Assembly (NCBI GenBank): GCA_018992685.1
Contig: JACVGT010000018.1
Location: 248,001 to 312,000 of the forward strand
Reading direction: 5' to 3'
Source: Theionarchaea archaeon
GTDB taxonomy: Archaea; Methanobacteriota_B; Thermococci; Methanofastidiosales; SZ-28-30
DNA: 64,000 nucleotides
Under the pieces are notes generated by a model that saw only the letters and a list, made by a program, of their open reading frames with translations, did not search any database and was not told the origin of the DNA. Positions 35,055 through 43,924 of this stretch are shown here, piece after piece (position 1 is the stretch's first letter; each line of letters starts with the position of its first letter). The translations under genes were made by a program, and so were the position numbers.

Positions 35055-35798
35055 TCATTTTTTCCCGATAAAAATAGCATATCCAACTTTTTTCTCCTCA
35101 ATCAACCGTTCTCCTTCTTTAATCAGATCAGTAAACTCCTTCTCGTCCACGATAGTATCCTGCAGAAATATCTTTGAAAAAAATCTCAACTTAGACCATT
35201 TCTTCTTCAACTTGTCGTATTGTTCCTCTGCAATCTCTGATCTATCAATACCTTTGACTGATTTAAATCCTGCTTCCTGGAATAATTCTACATATTCAGG
35301 GATCGAAGGGGAACTGAACAAACAGGTTAATTCTCGAAATTTCCTCTCCGTCTGCTTAGGAATATCATGAATAATCACTCCAGAGAAAACCACTGTCCCA
35401 TGGGGACGCAACACTCGATACACTTCTTTCAACACGTTCAGTCGATCAGGAAAAAGACAGATGGTCATCTCGCACAGGACAACATCAAACATGTCTTCCA
35501 GAAAGGGTAGGTCATAGGCAGAGGCATTCTTGAAGAAGACCCTTTTCAGCAGACGGAGCTTTCGGGCCTTTTTTGTGCCTTCCCTTATTTTTTCGGGGGA
35601 AATGTCTACAGCGTACACCTTGGCCCCAGATTCTTGAGCCAGGAAAATGACACTGTCTCCTTCTTCGCATGCCAAGATTAGAACATCAGTATCCCTGTCA
35701 ATGCCTGCCAGTTGAGCAAGTTCAGATGTGAGTTTCAACCCGCCTGGATGGAACACATCTCCGAGCACCTTGTCTATGAATCCTTTTCCTACACCCAT
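35055..35798 (-). CDS. Class I SAM-dependent methyltransferase
   Basis: 247 residues. Motif I is atypical (VLILACEEGDSV instead of VLDxGCGxG), followed by an acidic residue in VYAVDISPEKI (motif II), NASAYDLPF (motif III) and VLKEVYRVLRPHGTVVFSG (motif post-III), all in the UbiE/Methyltransf_11 order. The methyl acceptor is unknown. SD AAGGAGATC precedes ATG 35798 and a TATA-like TTAATATAG is further upstream. A single gene; the C-terminal ~80 residues are unusual for the family. Moderate to high confidence in the fold. Confidence 0.82.
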   Translation of the reverse strand: MGVGKGFIDKVLGDVFHPGGLKLTSELAQLAGIDRDTDVLILACEEGDSVIFLAQESGAKVYAVDISPEKIREGTKKARKLRLLKRVFFKNASAYDLPFLEDMFDVVLCEMTICLFPDRLNVLKEVYRVLRPHGTVVFSGVIIHDIPKQTERKFRELTCLFSSPSIPEYVELFQEAGFKSVKGIDRSEIAEEQYDKLKKKWSKLRFFSKIFLQDTIVDEKEFTDLIKEGERLIEEKKVGYAIFIGKK

Positions 35799-35863
35799 GA
35801 CGATCTCCTTCCTATTAGAATATAACTATATTAACCTTTTCCCTCATTTTAGGTTTCTTGTGT

Positions 35864-36511
35864 CTACCATTGCTCTCTTCGTCTCTTTCTAAAGACAAAC
35901 ACCAGAATTGCTCCTGCAACAAAGCCTCCAATATGAGCAAAGAACGCTACCCCACCTGAGCTGGTATCTCCCAGAGATAAGACTCCACTGAAAAATTGGA
36001 GCACAAACCAGGAAACCAGGACAAGGACAGCGGGCACTCTCACATACATGTACCCCAGTAAAGCATCAATACGTTCACGGGGATACAGCACCAGGTAGGC
36101 TCCCAGTACGCCAGCGATGGCACCCGAAGCTCCCAGGTTGGGGATCTGAGAAGAGGGATCCCTAAGAATCTGGGCAAAAGAAGCTATCAACCCACATAAG
36201 ACGTAGAATCCAATAAACCGCATGTGTCCTATACTGTCTTCCACATTGTTCCCGAAAATATGAAGGTACAGCATATTGAACAGAATGTGGGCAACCCCTC
36301 CATGTATGAACATGGCTGTCAGCAGGGTATACAACCTGTCTCCCCTCACGATATAGTACGGTACAATGGCGAAATTCTCATAGAACCATTCAAGATTCCC
36401 GGTAAAATCCAGGTACAGTTCCAGGATGAAGACCACAATATTCACAGCAATTATGCCATACGTAATGGCAGGAAAAATTCTCGTAGGGCGAAAATCGCGA
36501 ATCGGGAGCAT
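35864..36511 (-). CDS. Rhomboid-family intramembrane serine protease
   Basis: 215 residues with six hydrophobic segments. Catalytic Ser in LGASGAIAGVLGAY (GASG, TM4) and His in FFAHIGGFVAG (TM6) form the rhomboid dyad; the HGGVAHILFNMLYLHIFG loop/TM2 pattern is also present. It cleaves transmembrane substrates within the bilayer. ATG 36511 lies about 25 nt after TATA GTTTAAATAG, hence leaderless; an in-frame TTG 18 nt upstream is not needed. Confidence is high. Confidence 0.92.
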   Translation of the reverse strand: MLPIRDFRPTRIFPAITYGIIAVNIVVFILELYLDFTGNLEWFYENFAIVPYYIVRGDRLYTLLTAMFIHGGVAHILFNMLYLHIFGNNVEDSIGHMRFIGFYVLCGLIASFAQILRDPSSQIPNLGASGAIAGVLGAYLVLYPRERIDALLGYMYVRVPAVLVLVSWFVLQFFSGVLSLGDTSSGGVAFFAHIGGFVAGAILVFVFRKRRREQW

Positions 36512-36530
36512 ACGATACTTTGGCGACAAC

Positions 36531-37184
36531 CTATTTAAACATTTTGGATTCCAATATCCTACGAGAAAACTGGAAAAGACTTATATGGACTCCACCGGTT
36601 GCACAGACTCCTTCCCTGATTCTGGCTATAACTTCGTGTGGGGTAGAGGCTTCAACCTCGGTATAAGCCTTTCCCACGAAGTTGATGGTATGGGCATCGC
36701 TCCCCCCGATTCCGGGAATGTGTAATGTTGCAGCTGCAGCATGTGCGCTCCTGTTGGCAAAGGGGAACACAGTAGACCCGTTGAAGGTCTCAACGGCAGT
36801 CCAGGTGTAGTCAAAGACATGATCACCTATCCCGTGCCTGAAATGATCAAAGGGGTGGGCGGGCGAAAGTACAACATCTGCGGATTGAGCTTTGGAGATG
36901 TAGTATGACAGCGGCTTGAGAATATCGAACTCTCCCAGTACGGTGCTGTTTTCAGGCGTTGTATACATGAGCAAGTGGCCCACCTGGGACGTAACCTCAA
37001 TTCCAGGAATATATACCATCCCATATTTTCCTGCAAGTGTTTCATAATCTTCAGCACTGCCAGGTGTATCATGGTCTGTTATGGAAAATCCGTCCATCCC
37101 TCGTCGAGACATGACAGCCACCATCTCTTCAGGAGATGCTGTGCCATCACTGACAGTAGTATGAACGTGAAGATCAAGCTTCAT
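36531..37184 (-). CDS. PHP-domain metal-dependent phosphoesterase
   Basis: 217 residues. Metal ligands typical of PHP proteins: LDLHVHTTVSDG (HxH, 5-7), ITDHDTPG (~40), IPGIEVTS (Glu ~63), SPAHPFDHF (His ~113) and GGSDAHTIN (DxH, ~170). Standalone PHP proteins of this length include RNase AM/YciV-like nucleotide phosphoesterases. ATGA overlap with the preceding lipid-kinase gene indicates coupling, with GTGATC as SD. The substrate is unknown. Confidence 0.85.
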   Translation of the reverse strand: MKLDLHVHTTVSDGTASPEEMVAVMSRRGMDGFSITDHDTPGSAEDYETLAGKYGMVYIPGIEVTSQVGHLLMYTTPENSTVLGEFDILKPLSYYISKAQSADVVLSPAHPFDHFRHGIGDHVFDYTWTAVETFNGSTVFPFANRSAHAAAATLHIPGIGGSDAHTINFVGKAYTEVEASTPHEVIARIREGVCATGGVHISLFQFSRRILESKMFK

Positions 37185-37825
37185 GAGATCACGAAGATTG
37201 TCATTATCAGCCCTGAAAGCACGGGTACAAAGAAATTGTCATCTATGATGGCTCTCCTGACAATGGAACCCCCTCTTGACTTTTCAAACGGTAGCGTCTC
37301 AACGAGTGCGCCACAGACACACCCCAGGAGCGCAATGGTACCCAGGTACCCGGGAGCAGTACTTTTCAATCCGGTAAAGGTTATATAGTGAGTAAGGATC
37401 ATCAGGACAACGAGCGTGCTCAGGAAACTGCATGCGATAAACCCTGCAGTACCTTCAATGGATTTTTCTGAGAACGGGTACTTGTGCCTTCCCACATTTC
37501 TACCCACAATAGTTGCAAATCCATCGCCAAAAGCCATGATAGCAAAGGAAGCTGCCGCGATATACGGTGGATAAAACCCTACACACACCATTACTGACAG
37601 AATGTAGATCAAGGGTCCCATCAAATATCCGTGGGTGTAGTCTTCCTGTCTGGCCATGGCATCGAAAGCAGCTTTCCATCGATGCTCTCTGAATACAAAG
37701 AGAACCAGTAACAGGAAAATCAGACAGATGAACAGAGCAGAATAGCGGGTGACAACCAGGGGGAAAAATGCCCATAGACCCATGCAAATGTGGATGGCTT
37801 TCCTCTTGTATTCTTCTCGTTCCAT
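37181..37825 (-). CDS. CTP-dependent lipid/dolichol kinase-like membrane protein
   Basis: 214 residues with about seven hydrophobic segments. The motif set of the dolichol kinase/DGK1/VTE5 family is clear: KRKAIHICMGLWAFF at the N-terminus, MAFGDGFATIVGRNVGRHKYPFSEKSIEGTAGF in the centre and ALVETLPF with AIIDDNFFVPVLSG near the end. These enzymes phosphorylate polyprenols or geranylgeraniol/diacylglycerol-like lipids with CTP. ATG 37825 lies about 24 nt after TATA CACTTAAATAG (leaderless). It may salvage isoprenoid alcohols. The exact substrate is unknown. Confidence 0.85.
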   Translation of the reverse strand: MEREEYKRKAIHICMGLWAFFPLVVTRYSALFICLIFLLLVLFVFREHRWKAAFDAMARQEDYTHGYLMGPLIYILSVMVCVGFYPPYIAAASFAIMAFGDGFATIVGRNVGRHKYPFSEKSIEGTAGFIACSFLSTLVVLMILTHYITFTGLKSTAPGYLGTIALLGCVCGALVETLPFEKSRGGSIVRRAIIDDNFFVPVLSGLIMTIFVIS

Positions 37826-38005
37826 GCATGGAAATTTCAAATGGCTATTTAAGTGTTATGGGTGTCAAACATGGTAATAGGTCAATCGAAGTGAAATGAG
37901 GGGGTAAATAATTCTTTCTCTAAAAAATGACTGAGGAGGAAATAAGTACAAAGTTTCATGGGCCTTTGAAAGGTCATCTTTCTCAAGAGTGAGTGTGAGA
38001 AAAGG

Positions 38006-39304
38006 TCATACCTCTACGCGTTTCCACTTTTTCTCCATGAGGGAAAGATCAAGGTTACGCCACGCTGAATAGCGCCTGGTTCTCAGGTAGGGTGTCACCT
38101 GCTCATTCCCTGTAGAGATGGCCCACTGGATAAATCCACTTCTGGCAGGAGGGCCTGAAAACCGAATACGATTCTTCAAGTAGGACAACGCCTTCTCCAC
38201 TGTCTTTGTACTATATTCATGGTCCGCACACGGAGTGTGTGGTTTGGGAACAAAGGGAGAAATTGTGACCTTGGTACGCATTATCCTGGAAACCTGACGG
38301 GTCAGATCTACGATGTCTTGCAGGTCCCGGGATGTTTCTCCAGGCAGGCCCACCATGAAGTACAGCTTTATCCAGTGAGCATGCTCTGAACACAATCGAA
38401 CCTTTTTCAGGATTTCTTCATCTGTTATTCTCTTTCCCAGTGAGATTCGCAGCCTTTCACTCGATTCAGGAGCTATCGTCACTGTCCTCAAATCCGCAGA
38501 TCTGAGAATCTCTTCAGAAATCTGTTCAATTCTCAAAGAGGGGAGACTTATCCGATAGGGATGGCATATGTCTATGATTTCCAGAAGGTTGGAATGAGAG
38601 TCTGGTCCAATCAGTGACACTGTTTCAAACTTGGTGCACGTCTCAGCCTCCTCCAGAATCCCCTGTATATGGTCCAGGGGACGCTCCCTCTTCCTTCCTA
38701 TGCAATGGGAGACCATGCAGAATGAACACTGTCTCGAACATCCTCGCGACACCTCAAGTAAGAAGCTTCTGTAAAAAGCTTGAGTATATTCGCCCCACTG
38801 GATAGGTTGGTGCACAGGGTGATACTCCAGCTGAGAGAATCCTGCCTTCACTCTGTCTTCACATCCGGTAAACACCCCCTCAATATCTGAGAGCTCACCG
38901 TCCCTGTACTGATTCAAAAACTCTTCCAGGGACTGCTCAGCATCCCCCACAAATATATAGTCAATCACTCCCTTCAGTGGGAACGGGTTGTACGCAGACC
39001 TCCCTCCCAATATCTTCATCTTGTCTGGAAATTTCTGTGCTATCTCATAAACAGTAAAATAGTCCATTTCAAAACTGCAGGAAAAAGCAATAATATCAAA
39101 ATCAGCCAGAATAGAGTTAGATTCAATACTTTTCGGGAAATCCGTAAAAAATCGCTCACACTGGAATCCTTCCTGTTCATTGATAAAATTGTAGGCGAAG
39201 AGGAATCCTAGATTGCTGTTACCTGCTTTGTACACATTAGGATATACGAGAGCTATTCGGTGCTCTCCCTTCTTCCTTATGACACCGTACTCCAGAAAGT
39301 GCAT
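38006..39304 (-). CDS. B12-binding-domain radical SAM protein
   Basis: 432 residues. The N-terminal ~140 residues resemble a cobalamin-binding-like Rossmann domain (IALVYPNVYKAGNSNLGF, ADFDIIAFSCSFEMDYF, ILGGRSAYNPFPLKGVIDYIFVGDAE). The radical SAM cluster motif is LLEVSRGCSRQCSFC (CxxxCxxC, ~188-195). The family is the YgiQ-like/archaeal radical SAM group of unknown reaction. The start is ATG 39304, about 25 nt after TATA TTTTTATGG; an in-frame ATG three codons earlier is too close to the TATA box. A single gene. Class confidence is high. Confidence 0.87.
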   Translation of the reverse strand: MHFLEYGVIRKKGEHRIALVYPNVYKAGNSNLGFLFAYNFINEQEGFQCERFFTDFPKSIESNSILADFDIIAFSCSFEMDYFTVYEIAQKFPDKMKILGGRSAYNPFPLKGVIDYIFVGDAEQSLEEFLNQYRDGELSDIEGVFTGCEDRVKAGFSQLEYHPVHQPIQWGEYTQAFYRSFLLEVSRGCSRQCSFCMVSHCIGRKRERPLDHIQGILEEAETCTKFETVSLIGPDSHSNLLEIIDICHPYRISLPSLRIEQISEEILRSADLRTVTIAPESSERLRISLGKRITDEEILKKVRLCSEHAHWIKLYFMVGLPGETSRDLQDIVDLTRQVSRIMRTKVTISPFVPKPHTPCADHEYSTKTVEKALSYLKNRIRFSGPPARSGFIQWAISTGNEQVTPYLRTRRYSAWRNLDLSLMEKKWKRVEV

Positions 39305-39360
39305 GCTCCACATGTGCCTCTATCCATAAAAACTCCCCTGTTGCAATATCGATTACCGAA

Positions 39361-39372
39361 AAGTTTATATAC
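39361..39372 (+). promoter_or_regulatory. Strong TATA box for ncRNA candidate
   Basis: AAGTTTATATAC is centred about 28 nt before G39395, where the first predicted stem begins; the box is a near-consensus archaeal element. Confidence 0.55.
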
Positions 39373-39394
39373 TATTGATTAGCAATATTGATTA

Positions 39395-39484
39395 GACCTC
39401 AGTTGTCTCCTACCTCAGGGGTCTTGCCGGGGCTTCGGCCCCGGTTCACACTCTCCAAGAGCATCACTCTCTTTTTTCTTTTTG
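39395..39484 (+). ncRNA. Candidate structured small RNA with UUCG-capped stem
   Basis: About 85-90 nt with no ORF. Two helices can be drawn: GACCTC (39395-39400) with GGGGTC (39418-39423), closing a 17-nt loop, and GCCGGGGC-UUCG-GCCCCGGU (39426-39445), an eight-pair GC stem with an extra-stable UUCG tetraloop. A T-rich tract (CTCTTTTTTCTTTTT, ~39469-39483) ends it. The TATA position places the start exactly at the first helix. The sequence is GC-rich against AT-rich flanks, as with archaeal structured RNAs. No C/D boxes were found; ACA occurs after the second stem (TTCACA), but an H/ACA assignment is not supported. Confidence 0.5.
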
Positions 39485-39550
39485 AAGAAAAGAAGAACTA
39501 GATTCTCCTGGATCCGCGTCACTGACCTCTTGAAGAAGGCGCGAATTCTC

Positions 39551-39991
39551 TCACCTCTTCTTTCTGAAGAAAAGCCAATTCTTGTCCGGTCTGAAAGCGA
39601 TGAGGCAGTACAGCCCTTTCAGCTTTTCACCCATGATGTTAATAACGATTTCCTTTTCTTCCCATTTCTCAGTGATATATGTACCGCTATCCCAGATTAC
39701 CACTGTTCCTGCCCCGTATTCTCCTTCAGTTATCGTTCCTTGAAATGTTGCATATGCTACAGGATGGTCCTCTGTTTGTACAGCCAATCGTCTGACACCT
39801 GATACGAGAGGCGGTTCCTTGGGGATGGCCCAGCTCTTGAGGACACCCTCCTTTTCCAGCCGCAAATCGTAATGGAGATGAGAAGCCTCGTGTCTTTGAA
39901 TGACGTACGTATTCCCTCTCCGTGCAGAGTTCCCTAAAGGTTCAGGCGTTTTCCTGAAATCCCGTTTTCTCTTGTGCTCTTCTAGACTCAT
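39551..39991 (-). CDS. Standalone LigD-type 3'-phosphoesterase
   Basis: 146 residues, equal to the PE domain of bacterial LigD. Conserved metal/phosphate residues: [18 protein letters not shown] (His, His, Asp, Arg, ~30-46), [21 protein letters not shown] and [13 protein letters not shown] (Glu/Tyr). It removes 3'-phosphates and 3'-ribonucleotides from DNA ends to leave 3'-OH for repair. No ligase or primase partner is nearby, as in other archaeal stand-alone PE proteins. Confidence is high. Confidence 0.93.
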   Translation of the reverse strand: MSLEEHKRKRDFRKTPEPLGNSARRGNTYVIQRHEASHLHYDLRLEKEGVLKSWAIPKEPPLVSGVRRLAVQTEDHPVAYATFQGTITEGEYGAGTVVIWDSGTYITEKWEEKEIVINIMGEKLKGLYCLIAFRPDKNWLFFRKKR

Positions 39992-40407
39992 GTGATCACA
40001 GCGTTCTCACTTCTTGTTCAGGTACACTCTCATGGGCACCCAAGTATTTACACGTTTTGAATGTCATACAACAAATGAGCTGGGAGGGAGCGTTCCTGAA
40101 CAGGTTCTTTGAGGGGGGCTGCTGTGTCATTGCAGCGCAGCTTCTGCAGTCGGGACATGAGAGAACCTCGTCCAGTTTTCAATCATATTGAAAATACTGG
40201 AATCCATACAGAAGTTCTACAATCTGACGCTAGAGCAATGAATGATTCCTTACCGAGACTCTCAATGACATTACGTTGTGCAGAAGTGGAAGAAAACCCT
40301 TATAAAGTACTTTCTGCATTAAAAACACGAGGAAAAGGATGAGAGACGGGTGTCTTCAGAATGTGAGACTGGAGACGCTTCTGCCTCTCCTCAAGGGAGG
40401 TGTGAAG
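39992..40407. other. Intergenic region with promoter of a small gene
   Basis: AACCCTTATAAAG (~40296-40308) is a good TATA box; the predicted start near 40330 leads to an SD (AAGGGAGGTG, 40393-40402) before ATG 40408. The upstream 300 bp show no gene I can support. Confidence 0.45.
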
Positions 40408-40506
40408 ATGAGTAAAAGAGAACACAACCCGGGCATGAAGCACTTTCTGATCGAAGTGCTTGTCATTGTTCTGGCGTTATGGCGTGGGAATACACATTTA
40501 GCCTGA
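40408..40506 (+). CDS. 32-residue single-helix membrane peptide
   Basis: The frame has a complete transcription unit around it: TATA near 40302, SD AAGGGAGGTG 5 nt upstream of ATG and a T-rich terminator directly after the stop. The product has a basic N-terminus (SKREHNPGMKH) and one hydrophobic stretch (FLIEVLVIVLALW) followed by RGNTHLA. It could be a membrane-active small protein, leader peptide or toxin-like peptide. Unrecognised; support comes from signals, not homology. Confidence 0.5.
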   Translation: MSKREHNPGMKHFLIEVLVIVLALWRGNTHLA

Positions 40507-40512
40507 TGGCTA

Positions 40513-40532
40513 GGTGTTTTCTTTTTTTTTAT
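40513..40532 (+). terminator. T-rich terminator after small membrane peptide gene
   Basis: TGTTTTC followed by nine T, 8 bp after the TGA stop. Confidence 0.6.
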
Positions 40533-41023
40533 ATTGATGATTCTTCAGAGGTTTCTTGCAGCTCATGAAAAGGCTGCGCCAGGTTCAGGAGAGAATGCCC
40601 CTCTTACACCCTCCCAGCAAGACAAATAAAACCCCGTAACCAATTCTGCAGCTTCATATTGTACAAGAATAAGCAAGACTGAGAAAACACAACAAATTCG
40701 AAAGAATGTGTATAAAAATCTCATTCTCAAGCCCGTTTTAACATGGTTATAAAATTCGCACATGAAAACATTTATATGAGGGAGGAGGTATGCAGCAGTA
40801 GAAAGTGCATCGTGTCGCAAGAGGGCATAATCAACAGATCGAATTCCGAGAACATGAAGAAAGATCGTTTTTTCGATCCGGATGTAAAAGGAGAGGGTAC
40901 AAGGAAGGGGATTTTGTCAGGAAAAGCTTAAGGATGGTAGGGAGGTGACGTTCCACTTCCCTATCAACAAGCTGCTGCAGGAACTTCCACTCTCACTAGC
41001 CCCGTGCGTGCCTGGATCAACAG
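40533..41023. other. About 490 bp without a supported gene
   Basis: ACATTTATATGAG (~40768-40780) with GGGAGGAGGT downstream looks like a promoter plus SD, but the ATG after it opens only a three-codon frame. Longer frames on both strands lack starts or protein-like composition. An untranslated RNA is possible but unsupported. Confidence 0.3.
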
Positions 41024-41818
41024 TTATTCAGCCTTAATCTCAACCCTGATTTCTTCCCGGTCGAGGACAATTTCATATCCATCTGTCCTCCAAACGAGCT
41101 TTATCACCAGTACAAAAGTGACCTCGTTGGCCCCCTGGGGAAGCGCAGCATCCAGAGTGAATCCCTTTGCCAGCAGGTCATTCAACCACAGTACGTCAGT
41201 TATTGCATATTCAAAACAGTTCCCCACTGGTTCGATATCCACCCTGTAAACTTCAACATGTTCATAATCTGTGCAGAATAGAATGTAGAGATTTTCCATC
41301 TTTCTGCTTTCTTCATTTTTTATGTATACACTGATAGGGACTTTTTCATGCTCCTTTGCAGAAATCTTGCCTGGGAGCAGCCCCGCCTCTATTTTGTCAA
41401 TGTTCACCACAGGCTTTCGCAGGACAAATTGAAATGAGGTCTTGGCTGTCTTCTGATTCTCATCTGCATCGAAGTACTTCACCTTTATCACCGCCTCTAC
41501 CTCATCATAGGTTCGCGTTTCTTTGAGGATATCGACAGCCTCAAGAGTCGCCTTAATCTCCTTAGCCATGCCCTTCTTTATTTCGGACAGTTCTTGCTGC
41601 TCAAAGGTGAGCATGGCAGGTATGTTGCTCTCCAGTTTCACCTGGAAAGCCGTGGCACTTCCTTCATTGGTTACAGTTATTGAGAGCTCATAAACATCTG
41701 AGACAATGAGCTCTTCAGGGGGACTTTCCACACTGACAGCGATTTCGGGGGAATCTCCCTGGAACACACACCCTGACAAGAGGACTGCAATGATGAGTGT
41801 AACACCTAGCCATTTCAT
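41024..41818 (-). CDS. Lipoprotein with CARDB/Ig-like domains
   Basis: 264 residues. A short signal peptide ends in the lipobox LLSGC (Cys ~17), so the protein is probably lipid-anchored outside. Two beta-rich domains follow: VSDVYELSITVTNEGSATAFQVKLESN (CARDB pattern) and KVPISVYIKNEESRKMENLYILF. TATA TTTTTATAC lies about 25 nt before ATG 41818 (leaderless). It shares style with the anchored secreted protein at 18968-19846. Function unknown; a surface-binding role is inferred. Confidence 0.7.
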   Translation of the reverse strand: MKWLGVTLIIAVLLSGCVFQGDSPEIAVSVESPPEELIVSDVYELSITVTNEGSATAFQVKLESNIPAMLTFEQQELSEIKKGMAKEIKATLEAVDILKETRTYDEVEAVIKVKYFDADENQKTAKTSFQFVLRKPVVNIDKIEAGLLPGKISAKEHEKVPISVYIKNEESRKMENLYILFCTDYEHVEVYRVDIEPVGNCFEYAITDVLWLNDLLAKGFTLDAALPQGANEVTFVLVIKLVWRTDGYEIVLDREEIRVEIKAE

Positions 41819-41936
41819 GTCCCGTAGTATGCTGGAACGTATAAAAAGCTTTCACCCGTCAGTCCACCCACCGGAGGTAGCATCTGCTCTCAGAGTCCAT
41901 GACAAATGATTTAAAGCATGACCCATCCACCATACT

Positions 41937-42617
41937 GTGACAGAAACAGTCCTGGGCGTCGTGGCCCATCCAGATGATGAAATCGGAATGGTAGGCACGT
42001 TGAAAAATCATGCAGACCGTGGAGACACTGTGGTCCTGGCCTGGATGACAGCAGGAGAGAACACCACCATGCTAAAAGGGACACCTGAAGAAAAGGCTGC
42101 AATTCGAAAAGACCAGGCAGCACGTGTCTCTTCTATTCTGGGAGTACGAACACGCTTTCTGGGATTCCCAGACTCGCAGGTTCCCCATACGGTGGAGGCT
42201 TCCAAGCAAGTCGCAGAGTTTATCAGGGAGATTAGGCCCTCTATCGTCATAACCTGGAACGATTTCTGGCAGTCAGGAGCTGGACATCCGGATCACCGGA
42301 ATACCTGTTGTGTGGTGAGAGATGCAATTACCTATGCACGATTCCCCGGCCAGCAGGACGCGTACAGGGATTTTATCAGCCTGTACCTGTACTACAGTCC
42401 ACGGTGTCCTCTTCCAGAAGTTTATGTAGATGTCACCCGCCAGGAAGGAATCTTTGAACAGGTAGTGGATGTATACTCCAACGTATATGGGGGGTGGCCA
42501 GTCACAGAATGGAAATACCTCAACCTAAAATTCTTTGGCATTCAGGCAGGATGCATGCTGGCTGAAGTATTCAATGTAGTGCAGAACAGGAAGTCTGCTT
42601 CAGAATACCTTGAGTAA
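41937..42617 (+). CDS. PIG-L/LmbE-family deacetylase
   Basis: 226 residues. The zinc motif AHPDDEIG (residues 10-17, AHPDDE) and the second motif GAGHPDHRNT (~115) are those of LmbE/PIG-L N-acetylglucosaminyl deacetylases, which remove acetyl from GlcNAc-inositol-type or related small molecules and glycans. GTG 41937 lies about 25 nt after TATA GATTTAAAGC, so a leaderless GTG start is likely. A single gene. The substrate in this archaeon is unknown. Confidence 0.9.
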   Translation: MTETVLGVVAHPDDEIGMVGTLKNHADRGDTVVLAWMTAGENTTMLKGTPEEKAAIRKDQAARVSSILGVRTRFLGFPDSQVPHTVEASKQVAEFIREIRPSIVITWNDFWQSGAGHPDHRNTCCVVRDAITYARFPGQQDAYRDFISLYLYYSPRCPLPEVYVDVTRQEGIFEQVVDVYSNVYGGWPVTEWKYLNLKFFGIQAGCMLAEVFNVVQNRKSASEYLE

Positions 42618-42687
42618 TCAACAGATCACATCCCGGAGTCTCTCTGGTTCATGAATAACCTTTAAAATGTCCAGTGGAAACCCTACT

Positions 42688-43917
42688 ATGGAGACAGTCC
42701 GTCGTGTGGGAAAGGATGAGACTCTGCAAGTTGCAGGCCCAGCGCGAGTCACCGTAAGAACAGGCAGGATTCGCATCAATGGGGCCGAAAGAAGTAAGTA
42801 CATCGTGAGAGAGGGCCGTTCCTGTGTCGTGGAAGGCGTTCTGGAATCAGAAGTTAGTATTGTACTGGGTTCGGGGGCACGGGTGGAAAGATGTAGTCCC
42901 ACGGCAGCTCCTCGCATCTGGCTCAAACATGCTCATGAGATACTCCAAAGAAAAGGAGTAGTCATGATTATAGGAGCTCCTGACACCGGCAAAACTACAT
43001 TTGCCTCTTTTCTGGCCAATCAAGCACTGGAAAAGGGGATATCAGTCGCTGTCATTGATTCTGATATTGGCCAGTCTGACATTGGTCCTCCCTCAACGAT
43101 TGGGCTGGCCTTTGTAAGAGCCAGCATTACTCACCTTTCAGATGTTCCCGCTGATGAATTCTACTTCGTGGGTACCACATCAGTGAAGAACGTCTGTGAC
43201 ATGGTTGTGGGGCTACAAAGAATGGTGGAAAAGGCCAGGAGGGAGGCTGATGTGGTGGTCATCGATACCTGTGGATATGTTTCTGGTGACACGGGAAGAC
43301 GGCTCAAGGACCTGAAGCTTCAGGCCATCTGTCCAGACTTTGTAGTTGCACTGCAGCGAAACAGAGAGTTGCACCCAATCCTGAGGAGCTGGAGAGGGAG
43401 TGTGATAGAGGCAGAAATCCCCAGAGAAGTACGAAGAGTTCCCAGACACATTCGAAAGGAGATAAGAGAATCCAAATGGAAAACAGCATTTGAAGGCGCC
43501 CAGGAACGCAACATTGACCTGGAAGAAAAGATGTTGCACAACACGTATTTGCTGTCAGGGACCCCCACCGACACCAGGATATTCCAGAAACTGCTGCAGT
43601 GTCAGGTCATTCATGCAGAAGAGATTCCTGAGGGGTTCTTGATCGTCAAGGAGGATATGTTCCATGAGTATCAATCACCTTCCGTGTCGGTGACAGCTGA
43701 CACGCTGCGTGTCCTGGACGCTGGATGGGAAGAAAACCTGGTAGTGGGGCTGATGGATAGAGGGAGATTTGTAGATTTAGGCATTATGAAAAAGATCAAC
43801 TACAAGACCATGATGGCAGTCATTTCCTGCAGGGAACACTCATTCGATGCTATTAAATTCGGCAGAATAAAGGTGGATGAATCGGGACGTGAAATAGGGT
43901 TTATACCCTGGTGTTAG
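42688..43917 (+). CDS. Clp1/Grc3-family polynucleotide 5'-hydroxyl kinase
   Basis: 409 residues. Walker A GAPDTGKTTFASFLAN (~95-110), Walker B-like VAVIDSDIGQSDIGPPSTIGL (~125-145) and a lid-type VVIDTCGYVSGDTGRRLKDLKL (~190-210) match the Clp1/Grc3 kinases. Archaeal members phosphorylate 5'-OH ends of RNA (and DNA), acting in tRNA splicing or RNA repair. ATG 42688 is about 25 nt after TATA CTTTAAAATG; the ATG at 42667 lies within the TATA region, so it is rejected. A C-terminal beta domain is also present. High family confidence. Confidence 0.9.
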   Translation: METVRRVGKDETLQVAGPARVTVRTGRIRINGAERSKYIVREGRSCVVEGVLESEVSIVLGSGARVERCSPTAAPRIWLKHAHEILQRKGVVMIIGAPDTGKTTFASFLANQALEKGISVAVIDSDIGQSDIGPPSTIGLAFVRASITHLSDVPADEFYFVGTTSVKNVCDMVVGLQRMVEKARREADVVVIDTCGYVSGDTGRRLKDLKLQAICPDFVVALQRNRELHPILRSWRGSVIEAEIPREVRRVPRHIRKEIRESKWKTAFEGAQERNIDLEEKMLHNTYLLSGTPTDTRIFQKLLQCQVIHAEEIPEGFLIVKEDMFHEYQSPSVSVTADTLRVLDAGWEENLVVGLMDRGRFVDLGIMKKINYKTMMAVISCREHSFDAIKFGRIKVDESGREIGFIPWC

Positions 43918-43924
43918 AGAGTCT

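Noticed and set aside
39426-39445. UUCG-capped hairpin as a bacterial-type intrinsic terminator of the minus-strand radical SAM gene
   Set aside because: It lies upstream (5') of that gene and is followed by T-rich DNA only on the plus strand, fitting a separate plus-strand RNA.
40563-40820. 85-codon minus-strand ORF with a hydrophobic stretch
   Set aside because: No promoter or SD at its start, and it overlaps plus-strand promoter-like elements; not supported.
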